This document shows positions 1 through 7,397 of a DNA stretch of 64,000 bases, piece by piece (within the stretch, counting starts at the first letter, position 1; every line of letters starts with the position of its first letter). Made by a program: the position numbers and the translations under genes. This DNA comes from Bog-159 sp035308525 (GTDB lineage: Bacteria; Acidobacteriota; Terriglobia; Bryobacterales; Bryobacteraceae), in NCBI GenBank assembly GCA_035308525.1, contig DATGGM010000188.1, forward strand, positions 1-64,000, given 5' to 3'. Under the pieces are notes generated by a model. The model was not told where the DNA came from, did not search any database, and saw only the letters and a program-made list of their open reading frames with translations.

Positions 1-1015
1 CCGGCAGTCTTTCGAGCATCTGCTGCATGTCACCGCCGCGGCCGCCGCGCATTCCGGCGGACCCGGGACCGCCTTGCCCGCCGGTGGGGGAGGCGCCGGC
101 CGGAGCGCCAGCGGGACGTGGCATAGCCTGGGCCGCGCCCGGTGCGCCGGGCGCTCCACCCGTAGCGCCGGGGGCACCCGGGCCGCCGGCTCCGCCGGCC
201 GATGTGCGCATGGCGATCATGCGGGCCACCATTTCCGGAAGCTTGCGAATGGTCGAATCGCCGTTGAGGCGCACCAGCAACGGTTTCTTGTTGGCGAGAT
301 CGGTCACTTTCAGAGTGTTGGCGGCGGGATCGACGGCGATTACCGTGGCGGCTACGTTGCGGAACGATCCGGAGACCAATTCCTCCGCGGTGTAACGGGC
401 GCCGTCTTCGCTTTTGGTCCCCAGCGCGCGCACCTGGTCGCCGGGCTTGATTTCCGCGAGCGTGCCCGGCCTGGTATCCGCGAACTTCACCGAATCCGGA
501 GCATAGCGCCTGACCACGGTCTCACCGCTCACGGCGATGACGAGCGGCTTGCTGCCTTCGGCGGTGCGCGACTTGATGGTGATCTCTCCGGCGCCCGCGT
601 CCACGGCCTCAACCAGTCCGCCGACACCGCGCTTCTGCCACTCGGCCTGATCGGCCTGATGCTTTTTGGCGAGATCCGCTTTAGTCATCACCACCAGGGT
701 GCTGGCCGCCAGCGAGGCTTTGTCCTCGGACAATTCGCCGCGGGCCAGCAGACGGTCGCCAAGGTCCAGGTCGGCGGGCGTGATCGGCGTGCCGTTGGCC
801 AGGCTTTTCTCGCCGGGAGGCAGGCGCAGAAAGCGCGCACCGGCATGGGGAGTTATCCTGACAGTCTTGCCGTCGTCGGTGTGCAGGGTGATTTGGCCAG
901 TCGAACGATCAAGAGCTTCGATAACACCCACCAGATTGCTCCGGGCGGGTTGCTGCGCCGCGGCGATCCCGATTGCAAGGCAGGCCACCGCGCAGCAAAG
1001 TGAGGAGATTTTCAT
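1..1015 (-). CDS. Secreted protein of unknown function, DUF5666-like repeats (3' end cut by window edge)
   Basis: The frame opens with ATG at 1015 and runs off the left edge, so the C-terminus is missing. The first ~20 residues (MKISS to IAAAQQ) look like a signal peptide, so the product is exported. Three beta-rich segments start with a similar 'hydrophobic-E/I-A-V/L-D' pattern at about residues 30, 131 and 224. They resemble the small OB-like DUF5666 units, an inference from pattern only. From about residue 270 the chain becomes low-complexity Gly/Ala/Pro with collagen-like GAPG triplets, then Met/Gln-rich. No catalytic motif is visible. The gene stands alone: the next minus-strand gene upstream would have to lie beyond 1453. 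A GGAG lies about 14 bases before the start, which is a weak ribosome site. Confidence 0.75.
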   Translation of the reverse strand, partial: MKISSLCCAVACLAIGIAAAQQPARSNLVGVIEALDRSTGQITLHTDDGKTVRITPHAGARFLRLPPGEKSLANGTPITPADLDLGDRLLARGELSEDKASLAASTLVVMTKADLAKKHQADQAEWQKRGVGGLVEAVDAGAGEITIKSRTAEGSKPLVIAVSGETVVRRYAPDSVKFADTRPGTLAEIKPGDQVRALGTKSEDGARYTAEELVSGSFRNVAATVIAVDPAANTLKVTDLANKKPLLVRLNGDSTIRKLPEMVARMIAMRTSAGGAGGPGAPGATGGAPGAPGAAQAMPRPAGAPAGASPTGGQGGPGSAGMRGGRGGDMQQMLERLP

Positions 1016-1120
1016 TAAGGACGGGCTCCAAACTGTAAGGACGTTCGGAGCAGGGGGTAAGGTTATGCCCGCAAAGGGAAAAATGGTGTTATTCCAGGCC
1101 GCCGCCGGGTGACTTGCCGT

Positions 1121-1453
1121 TCAAGCCGCCAGGAAGATGCGCAGGATGCCGTACACGGCGAAGGCGCGCAGGCCGCCGGCCCATAACCAGCCGCGCAGCC
1201 GGCCGTTCCAGAACAACGCGAACACCATCGCAAAGGCTAGCGGGCTGAGCGCGTTGAAGCGCAGGGCTTCGCCCAGGCGGCCCTTGGCCAGGGCGAACAT
1301 GGCGCGCGTCAGGCCGCAAAAGGGACACGGGCGCCCGGTCAGATAGTGGAATCCGCACAGGCGCACGGCGGGCTCGGAGGGAACGGTGAAATACCACAGT
1401 ACGCCGAACAACAAGAGGGCAGCCGCCGTGCGCGGCCAGTGAGATGCCGTCAC
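1121..1453 (-). CDS. DUF2752 family small membrane protein
   Basis: A 110-residue membrane protein with about three hydrophobic segments (residues ~8-24, ~66-80, ~88-108). The motif CPFCGLTR at residues 43-50 is the signature of the DUF2752 family, whose role is unknown; the cysteine pair suggests metal or redox chemistry. The start is GTG and overlaps the stop of the upstream zinc-ribbon gene as GTGA (1450-1453), so the two are probably translationally coupled. It is the last gene of a minus-strand operon that also holds a glycosyltransferase. Confidence 0.8.
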   Translation of the reverse strand: MTASHWPRTAAALLLFGVLWYFTVPSEPAVRLCGFHYLTGRPCPFCGLTRAMFALAKGRLGEALRFNALSPLAFAMVFALFWNGRLRGWLWAGGLRAFAVYGILRIFLAA

Positions 1454-2145
1454 AACGTTTCCACGGTCTGCGGATCGAAGCCGACCAGGTCCTTATATGC
1501 CACGGTGACGGCCGCTACAGTTACGGGGATCGCGATGAAGAGGCCGAAGACGCAGCACAGCAGGCCCAGAAGATCGACCAGAATCATGAGCACGAAGAAC
1601 ATGGTGAATCCGAAATAGTCGCGTTTCACCACTTCATGGCTGGCTTGCATGGCGGGCCAGAAGTCCAGGCGCTTATCCACGATGAAGAGGTAGGTGAACT
1701 TGTACATGGAGGCCACCACCAGTCCGGGGATGATACACAGGAGGGTGCCGGCGGTCACGAAGAGCGCGATCAACAGCGAGGCTACCAGCGTGGGCACGAA
1801 GTAATTGAAGCCCAGAAAGAGGTCCCCGAATTCGGCGCGGCGCCCCAGGATTCTCTTGATGATGTAGATGTGCAGGCCGGCGATCATGGCGCCCTGCAAG
1901 ATGAGCGGCACGGCCGAGCTGATCACGCCGGAGACGAATGCCAGCAGAAAAAACATCCCCATATCGGCTTTGACGATGTCCCATCCCTGGCCGATCCAGT
2001 AGCTGGCACGCACGTTGACAGTGGCCGGCGGAGTCCACAGCGCCGGCGTGGCGACAGCGCCGGCGGGAGCGGCGAGCGTCGCGCCGCAAGTGGTGCAGAA
2101 CTGCGCGCCCGTATTGCCTTGGGCACCGCACTTGGTACAGAACAT
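1450..2145 (-). CDS. Zinc-ribbon integral membrane protein
   Basis: A 231-residue protein. It begins with a zinc ribbon whose four ligands are C3, C6, C17 and C20 (FCTKC...FCTTC), followed by an Ala/Pro linker. A polytopic membrane region with about four to five hydrophobic segments follows from residue ~55. This zinc_ribbon_2 plus membrane-domain architecture is common in bacteria and its function is generally unknown. It sits 7 bases after the glycosyltransferase stop and overlaps the DUF2752 gene by 4 bases, so the three form one transcription unit. Confidence 0.7.
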   Translation of the reverse strand: MFCTKCGAQGNTGAQFCTTCGATLAAPAGAVATPALWTPPATVNVRASYWIGQGWDIVKADMGMFFLLAFVSGVISSAVPLILQGAMIAGLHIYIIKRILGRRAEFGDLFLGFNYFVPTLVASLLIALFVTAGTLLCIIPGLVVASMYKFTYLFIVDKRLDFWPAMQASHEVVKRDYFGFTMFFVLMILVDLLGLLCCVFGLFIAIPVTVAAVTVAYKDLVGFDPQTVETL

Positions 2146-2152
2146 GGCCGGA

Positions 2153-2962
2153 TCATAACATGTCTTCAGCCAGGCGCACGACCTGTTCGACGGAGATCAT
2201 TTCGATCGACGGCGCATGGGCCACAGCTACGCGCGGGCCGCGCGGCGACCAGATCGCGGGAGCGGATGGTCCGAACAGCGCAACCACGGGCGTACCCGCA
2301 GCCGCGGCCAGGTGAGTGGGCCCGGAATCGTTGCCGATATAGAGGCGCGCGGTGGCCAACCAGCAGGCAAGCTCGTACAGATCGGCGAAGCGGCGGGCTT
2401 CGGGCAGTTCATCGTCCGGTCCGGCGCACCATTCGACGGCCATGCGTTCGCCGAGCCTGCGCGCGACTTCGCGGAAACGCTGCATGGGCCAGCGCTTTTT
2501 GCGGCTCCCGGCAAACGGATGGATCACCGCATGGCAGCCGCGGCCGGCCGGGCACGGGATGCGCGGAATGCCGTCGGAGGCGCAGGGAGAGATGCCCCGC
2601 ACCTGGTCCAGATAGAAGTCGGCGGCATGCCGTCCGGAGCCGTCGCCCGGCAGGGCCGTGAAAAAGTGGCACGGCAGCGCCAGCGCGGCCACCGTCTGGC
2701 GAAACTCGGGCCGGCCGGCCCCATACCAGGAAACGATGGAATCGAAACCACGCAGGGATTCGAGCAATCGCGGGTCCGGTTCACCCAATTCCAGCAAATC
2801 CAGTCCGGTGGAAGCGATGGAACGCGCGCGCGCAGCCACGCGGCGAGCCAGGGGGACGTTGGGCTCCGCCGCCCAGATTTCCGCGGGGCACAGGCATTCG
2901 ATGGCGGGAAGGGAGACGATGAAATCGCCGACGGCGCCAGGCCGGATGATCAGCCGCTTCAA
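2153..2962 (-). CDS. Glycosyltransferase family 9 (heptosyltransferase-like)
   Basis: A 269-residue protein of the ADP-heptose:LPS heptosyltransferase superfamily, which adds sugars to lipopolysaccharide core on the cytoplasmic face of the inner membrane. It starts with the family's N-terminal loop (IIRPGAVGDFIVSLPA, residues 4-19). Near residue 215 it carries the donor-site signature GNDSGPTHLAAAAGTPVVAL. It is shorter than typical WaaC/WaaF (~320-350), so the acceptor domain is reduced and the acceptor cannot be named. The start is TTG, fused to the upstream stop as TTGA (2959-2962). It was chosen because the conserved N-terminal loop begins immediately after it. Confidence 0.8.
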   Translation of the reverse strand: MKRLIIRPGAVGDFIVSLPAIECLCPAEIWAAEPNVPLARRVAARARSIASTGLDLLELGEPDPRLLESLRGFDSIVSWYGAGRPEFRQTVAALALPCHFFTALPGDGSGRHAADFYLDQVRGISPCASDGIPRIPCPAGRGCHAVIHPFAGSRKKRWPMQRFREVARRLGERMAVEWCAGPDDELPEARRFADLYELACWLATARLYIGNDSGPTHLAAAAGTPVVALFGPSAPAIWSPRGPRVAVAHAPSIEMISVEQVVRLAEDML

Positions 2963-3387
2963 GAACCCAGCATAGCTTCGATCGTCAGGCTGGGAGAGGG
3001 GAAGACCGTGCCCACGCTCTCGTCGAGGGTGATGGTCTGCTCCACCCAGTTGGAGAGCGGCAGATTGCGGAAAAGGATGCGCTCGCGCAACACCAGGGTC
3101 TGCTTGCTCATGAAGAACAGGCGGCTTTTGCGCACGTACTGGCGCTGCTCCACTCTGAAATCGTTGAGGAATTCCTCGAACGCCTCGCGGCGGGCCTCGA
3201 CCTTGGCGTTGTAGATGGCGCTTTCCAGCCTGTCGCGCTGCACCACGAGGGCGCTTTGCAGCTCGGCAAGCGCACCTCGTTCACGGGCAATGGCTTCATC
3301 CATGCGGCAGCGCATCATGAAGCTGATCAGCAGCGCGGAACCGGCGGCGGTAAAACCTGGCACGAGAATCCAGAGTAAAGTGGCCAT
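2959..3387 (-). CDS. Membrane-anchored coiled-coil protein of unknown function
   Basis: A 142-residue protein from the ATG at 3387. One N-terminal transmembrane helix (residues ~3-24) is followed by a charged, heptad-like helical region (~28-75, rich in E, R and A). A C-terminal part with mixed strands ends in ...SLTIEAMLGS. I recognise no family. An upstream in-frame start exists at 3492, but it would put the promoter found at 3408-3436 inside the gene, so the shorter form is preferred. It is the first gene of a minus-strand operon leading into the glycosyltransferase, zinc-ribbon and DUF2752 genes. Confidence 0.6.
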   Translation of the reverse strand: MATLLWILVPGFTAAGSALLISFMMRCRMDEAIARERGALAELQSALVVQRDRLESAIYNAKVEARREAFEEFLNDFRVEQRQYVRKSRLFFMSKQTLVLRERILFRNLPLSNWVEQTITLDESVGTVFPSPSLTIEAMLGS

Positions 3388-3407
3388 GTAATTCAGGCTT
3401 TGTCTGG

Positions 3408-3436
3408 ATTGTAGTTGCCTGCCGGCCGACAAGCAA
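3408..3436 (-). promoter_or_regulatory. Sigma-70-type promoter for the 3387-1121 operon
   Basis: On the minus strand a TTGCTT (-35, 3431-3436) lies 17 bases before TACAAT (-10, 3408-3413). Transcription would start near 3401, about 14 bases before the ATG at 3387. Both hexamers match the consensus in four or five of six positions. Confidence 0.55.
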
Positions 3437-3510
3437 CGCTCTCCATCGTACCTTAACCAGGGTGAACACCCCTGTGTAACCTGCCGTAACATGCTGTAAT
3501 ATCGGCGCGC

Positions 3511-3516
3511 TATACT
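3511..3516 (+). promoter_or_regulatory. -10 element (TATACT) of the YhhN-type gene, probably leaderless
   Basis: TATACT ends 8 bases before the ATG at 3525, so transcription would begin at or within two bases of the start codon. No Shine-Dalgarno sequence and no clear -35 box are present. The same spacing recurs at other genes in this window. Confidence 0.5.
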
Positions 3517-3524
3517 GCGAACCT

Positions 3525-4184
3525 ATGCGCGGAATTTCGCGGATTACGGGGCGGGAAGTGTGCCTGGCGGTTTCGGCGGCGGCGGCCGCGGGCTATCTGC
3601 TGGTCCAAAGGTGGCAGCCCGTGCCGGGCGGCGCGCTGCTGAAGGGGGTCCCGGTGGGATCGCTGGCGGTGCTGGCGCTGCTGGCGCGCGGGATCCGGCG
3701 GGATGCCGCGCTGCTGGCGCTGGGCCTGGCGTTCTCGACGGCGGGCGATGTTCTGCTGGATCTCGATCCCGATTACTTCGTATTCGGCCTGGGTGCGTTC
3801 CTGCTGACGCATCTTATTTATGTCGGCTTGTTCGCGCGCAACCGCGCGGCGGGCATCCACCTGGACCCGCCGCACCTGGCCGCCCTGCTGCTGGTGCTGG
3901 CCTACAGCGCGACGCTGTCGGCGTGGATCGTTCCGTCGGTGGGCGCCCTGGGCGTGCCGGTGGTATTTTACATCTGCGCCATCACGACCATGGTTTGCAC
4001 CGCGATCCTGGCGCGCTTCACGCAGCGCTGGGTGGCGGTTGGGGCGGTGCTGTTCCTGGTTTCAGATTCGCTGCTGGCGATCGACAAGTTCAAGATGCCG
4101 GTTCCGGCACGCGACTACCTGGTTTGGATCACGTATTATGCCGGGCAGTGCGGCATCGCGCTGGGGTATCTGGAGAGTTCCTAG
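3525..4184 (+). CDS. YhhN/TMEM86-type membrane protein (lysoplasmalogenase family)
   Basis: A 219-residue polytopic inner-membrane protein with about eight hydrophobic helices. It fits the YhhN (TMEM86) family by length and by two signatures: a GLAFSTAGDVLLDL segment at about residues 66-79 (acidic residues after an S/T-x-A/G-G-D core) and a C-terminal FLVSDSLLAIDKF segment near residue 185. Eukaryotic and some bacterial members hydrolyse the vinyl-ether bond of lysoplasmalogens; activity here is inferred only from family. It is monocistronic and diverges from the operon at 3387. Confidence 0.75.
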   Translation: MRGISRITGREVCLAVSAAAAAGYLLVQRWQPVPGGALLKGVPVGSLAVLALLARGIRRDAALLALGLAFSTAGDVLLDLDPDYFVFGLGAFLLTHLIYVGLFARNRAAGIHLDPPHLAALLLVLAYSATLSAWIVPSVGALGVPVVFYICAITTMVCTAILARFTQRWVAVGAVLFLVSDSLLAIDKFKMPVPARDYLVWITYYAGQCGIALGYLESS

Positions 4185-4209
4185 CAATCAAACAAGGGCA
4201 AAGCAGCGC

Positions 4210-4254
4210 ATGGTACCGCGATGGGAAACCCAAATCGCAATTCCGGGTTACCAT
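4210..4254 (+). other. Nested inverted repeat / RNA hairpin upstream of a secreted propeller gene
   Basis: ATGGTA (4210-4215) pairs with TACCAT (4249-4254). Inside it GCGAT (4218-4222) pairs with ATCGC (4234-4238), and inside that GGG-AAA-CCC (4223-4231) forms a further small hairpin. There is no T-run after it, so it is a poor intrinsic terminator. It may be a 5' leader structure for the gene at 4302 or a protein-binding site. Confidence 0.4.
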
Positions 4255-4301
4255 GATTTGCAGCGGCTGTAATGGCGCGCCGCGTGCGCGGAGGTCCGGT
4301 C

Positions 4302-6230
4302 ATGTTTCGAAAGGCATTCTCCGGGTTCGTTCTCCTAAGTGCTGCGTCCGCGATGGCGGCGCAGAACTTCCGGCTGGGCGTCGACTACTCCCAGCCGATC
4401 GGGAACGGTTCCCTTCCTGTCACCAGCCTGGCGGCCGCGGCGGATGCGCAGGGCGGCATCTACGGGCTGGTGAGTAACTATATAAGCTCGGAACAAAGCT
4501 ATCTGGTGAAACTGACCCCGGCAGGGGATGTGATTTACCAGACGACGCTGCCATTCTACGCGCCAGTAATGGCGGTGGATGCGGCCGGAAACGTGTATCT
4601 GGCGGGCAATCCGGATGGGTCCGGCGTTTTCGTGGAGAAGTTGGGAACTGACGGCGCAAAGGCCGTTTATCAAACTCCGATTTCCACCGGCGCGCAGATA
4701 CCAACCGGTATCGCCGTCGATTCGAGCGGGCGTGTATATGTCACCGGCAGAGCCTTTCAGGGCATGCAGACCACCCCTGGCGCCTATCAATCAACAGTGA
4801 CCAACGCCAATTCCGAAAACGGATTCGTAGTGCGCCTCAAGGCGGATGGCTCCCTCGATTACGCCACCTATTTGGGCGGCGGCATACCCGCCGGGATCGC
4901 GGTAGACAATGCCGGGGACGCGTTCGTCACCGGGACTAGTATTCAGGGAGCTTACCCGATCACACCGGGCGCTTACCTTGCGAGCGGCGCTGTGTACCTT
5001 ACGCGCCTGAATTCCACCGGCACGGGACTCGTATACTCCACATTTACCCAGGGCACCACAGCCTGTTGCATCGCGCTGGACTCCGCGGACAACGCGACGG
5101 TAGCTGCCCGGGGTAACAGCGGCGCCGATTTTCTGGTCATGCGGTTCAATGCCCAAGGCTCCGGGCCGATATTCTCGCAAGACCTGCCTGGGTCATCGCT
5201 GCCAGCCGGATTGGCACTGGACGGGGCGGGCAATAGCTACGTGGTATTGGCCTCCGGTCCTAATCTTCCGGTGAAGGACAGCGTCACGCCATGCTCCGCC
5301 GGCAAAAACTCCGCGCTCGTCGTGCTCGATCCGAGCGGCAGTCTCTTGCAGGCGACCTATATCCCGTCCCCGCAGGCAGGATTCGCCGGGTACCCACCGG
5401 CGATGGCAATAGGCGCAAATTCAACGGTAGACGTGCTCGATGTGACGTCGTCGACCGCGAACGCCGAGTCGCCGATTCTGACCCAATTCTCCCCGAACCT
5501 GAATGCGCGGAGCGTGCAACTGGCGTGCGTGGGTAATGCCGCCAATTACGACAGCACGGCGATCTCGGGTGGTGAGTTGGTCAGCTTATTCGGACAGGGA
5601 CTGGGACCGGCCGCCGGCGCGCAGCCAACGGTGAAGATGCAGACCGGATTTCCGGTTGAACTGGCGGGGGTCCAAGTGACTTTTAACGGGACGCCGGGAC
5701 CGCTGACATACGCGCAGGATGGCCAGATCAATGCCATCGCCCCGTGGTCGCTAACGAGCGGCCAGAAAGTGGACATTTGCGTCACTTACAATGGGGCCAC
5801 CACAAACTGCATCGCGCGCACGGCCGCGGATGCCCATCCGGGCGTTTTCACGTTCAACGGTTCTACGCTGGTTGTGAATCAGAATGGAACTATCAACTCG
5901 GCGTCCAACCCGGCGCACGTCGGAAGCTATGTGACGGTGTATGCCACCGGGCTTGGGCCGATCGCACCGGCGCAGCCCGACGGCTCGATCGTAGCGTCTC
6001 CGTTGCCGTCCAATGTGCTGCCGGTGACATTGACGTCGATGATGCCCTGCTGCCCGACCTTCTGGCTGGGCCCAACCTCCGAGCCGGTCACCGTGCAGTA
6101 TGCCGGGCCGGCGCCCTTCGAGGTTGCCGGAGTCAGTCAGATCAACTTTGTGGTTAACGGGGATGGTTGGCCCATCTCACTGGTTGCCGGGACGGGTCAA
6201 TGCTGGCTTTCCGTGATAACCGAATATTGA
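4302..6230 (+). CDS. Secreted beta-propeller protein with TIGR03437-type C-terminal domain
   Basis: A 642-residue exported protein. The ATG at 4302 is chosen because GGAGG at 4290-4294 sits 7 bases before it and a clean signal peptide follows (MFRKAF to SAMAA, ~20 residues). Residues ~25-400 contain repeated SBBP-like propeller blades ('A-V-D-xx-G-x-x-Y-V/L-x-G' near residues 85, 135, 200 and 305). From about residue 415 the C-terminal domain shows the series 'NAANYDS..ISGGELVSLFGQGLGP...YAQDGQINAIAPW...VGSYVTVYATGLGP', recognised as the Solibacter-type TIGR03437 domain of unknown function. No catalytic residues are evident. It probably acts at the cell surface or extracellularly. Confidence 0.8.
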   Translation: MFRKAFSGFVLLSAASAMAAQNFRLGVDYSQPIGNGSLPVTSLAAAADAQGGIYGLVSNYISSEQSYLVKLTPAGDVIYQTTLPFYAPVMAVDAAGNVYLAGNPDGSGVFVEKLGTDGAKAVYQTPISTGAQIPTGIAVDSSGRVYVTGRAFQGMQTTPGAYQSTVTNANSENGFVVRLKADGSLDYATYLGGGIPAGIAVDNAGDAFVTGTSIQGAYPITPGAYLASGAVYLTRLNSTGTGLVYSTFTQGTTACCIALDSADNATVAARGNSGADFLVMRFNAQGSGPIFSQDLPGSSLPAGLALDGAGNSYVVLASGPNLPVKDSVTPCSAGKNSALVVLDPSGSLLQATYIPSPQAGFAGYPPAMAIGANSTVDVLDVTSSTANAESPILTQFSPNLNARSVQLACVGNAANYDSTAISGGELVSLFGQGLGPAAGAQPTVKMQTGFPVELAGVQVTFNGTPGPLTYAQDGQINAIAPWSLTSGQKVDICVTYNGATTNCIARTAADAHPGVFTFNGSTLVVNQNGTINSASNPAHVGSYVTVYATGLGPIAPAQPDGSIVASPLPSNVLPVTLTSMMPCCPTFWLGPTSEPVTVQYAGPAPFEVAGVSQINFVVNGDGWPISLVAGTGQCWLSVITEY

Positions 6231-6242
6231 CAATCCGCGCGC

Positions 6243-7397
6243 TCAGGCTTTGCCCTCGAGCACGGAGCGGATGGCCTTGCGCAAGACGGATTCGTCGCGC
6301 GAGCCGACGTAGTGCTGGCGGATCACGCCATCCGGGCCGATGATCAGCAGCGTGGGAATGGCGCGCACGCCGTAGCGCCTGTGCACATCGCGCTTGGAGT
6401 CGAGCAGCACGGGCATCTGGTAATGCTTGTCATTGATGAATTTCTTCACTGTGGGGGTTTCTTCGTCATTGACGCCATAGAAATGAACGGTGTCGCCAAA
6501 CTCGGCGCGCAGCTTTTCGACCGAGGGCAGTTCCGCGCGGCAAGGACCGCACCAGGTGGCCCAAAAGTCGAGGACAACGACTTTGCCCTGCAGGGCGGCC
6601 AGCGTCACCGGCTCGCCATCCAGGGTCTTCAGGGTGAAGTTGGCGGCGCGCTCGCCGGTCAGCAGGACGCGCTGCTCGCCGGGTAGCACCAGCATCTCGA
6701 CTTCGCCCCAGTTGGGCCGCGGCTCGAAGGTGAAGAGCGAATCGGCGACCGACTGATCGATATCGAAGCGCTTCATCCTGGTGGTGAGTTCCATCAAACC
6801 TTCAGGCGTTTTGCGCTGCTCCTTGCCCCGAACCACCAGGTAGCTCTGCTGGTCGATCAGCAATTCGAAGGTGACTTTATCGTTGCGGGCGCGCAGCAGA
6901 TAGCAGCGCAGCTTAGTGTGGCCGATCTTGTAATCTTCCTCCTTGACGATCACAGCATCCTGCGCGGTTTTGGCGAGGGTCAGGAAGCGGTACAGCAGAA
7001 TGCCCTGCAGGACGCTGTGCAGATCCTGAGAAGTGCCGGCGCCTTCTGCCTCATCGCCGGCGTCTTCGAGCGTGGCGGCGGTCACTTTGGTCCATTGCTT
7101 TTTGGACGCCAGCGCGCGCCAGATATTGCCCCCGTCGCTGACCACCATGGCTTCCTCATTGCCCAATTTGAATCGCGCGAAATACCGGTTGCCGGGTTTT
7201 GCCGCCAGTTCGCACTCGGAAACGGCGCCGTTGGACCGGCCGCCACCAAACGCGGCTTCCTCCCGCTCCGCGACCACGTGTACGGCCTTCAGGGAGGCGT
7301 AAGCGGCGCGGGTCTTCCGCAGCACCTGTTCCGCTGTAACGGGCTGCGCGACGGCGGGCGCGGCCAGCATACAAAGACAAAGAAGGCAACGAGTCAT
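6243..7397 (-). CDS. Secreted DUF2092/LolA-like protein fused to a TlpA-type thioredoxin domain
   Basis: A 384-residue exported protein with a signal peptide (residues 1-17, cleaved after VAQ). Residues ~20-235 form a beta-rich LolA/DUF2092-like domain (AEQVLRKTRAAYASLKAVH at the start; a later MKRFDIDQSVADSLFTFEP). Residues ~248-384 are a thioredoxin fold with active site WCGPC (W282) and a cis-Pro segment (RAIPTLLII). This arrangement is typical of acidobacteria. The thioredoxin part would reduce or exchange disulfides in the periplasm. It overlaps the upstream aspartyl-protease gene by four bases (ATGA, 7394-7397), so the two are likely co-translated. Confidence 0.8.
   Translation of the reverse strand: MTRCLLCLCMLAAPAVAQPVTAEQVLRKTRAAYASLKAVHVVAEREEAAFGGGRSNGAVSECELAAKPGNRYFARFKLGNEEAMVVSDGGNIWRALASKKQWTKVTAATLEDAGDEAEGAGTSQDLHSVLQGILLYRFLTLAKTAQDAVIVKEEDYKIGHTKLRCYLLRARNDKVTFELLIDQQSYLVVRGKEQRKTPEGLMELTTRMKRFDIDQSVADSLFTFEPRPNWGEVEMLVLPGEQRVLLTGERAANFTLKTLDGEPVTLAALQGKVVVLDFWATWCGPCRAELPSVEKLRAEFGDTVHFYGVNDEETPTVKKFINDKHYQMPVLLDSKRDVHRRYGVRAIPTLLIIGPDGVIRQHYVGSRDESVLRKAIRSVLEGKA

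Noticed and set aside
74..1003. Long plus-strand reading frame opposite the left-edge gene
   Set aside because: It has no domain signature and low-complexity Arg/Gly/Ala content. The minus strand over the same bases encodes a signal peptide and repeated domains, so this frame is a by-product of GC-rich codon use.
1444..2661. 405-codon plus-strand open frame
   Set aside because: It is antisense to the zinc-ribbon and glycosyltransferase genes, both with clear motifs; its composition is that of a shadow frame.
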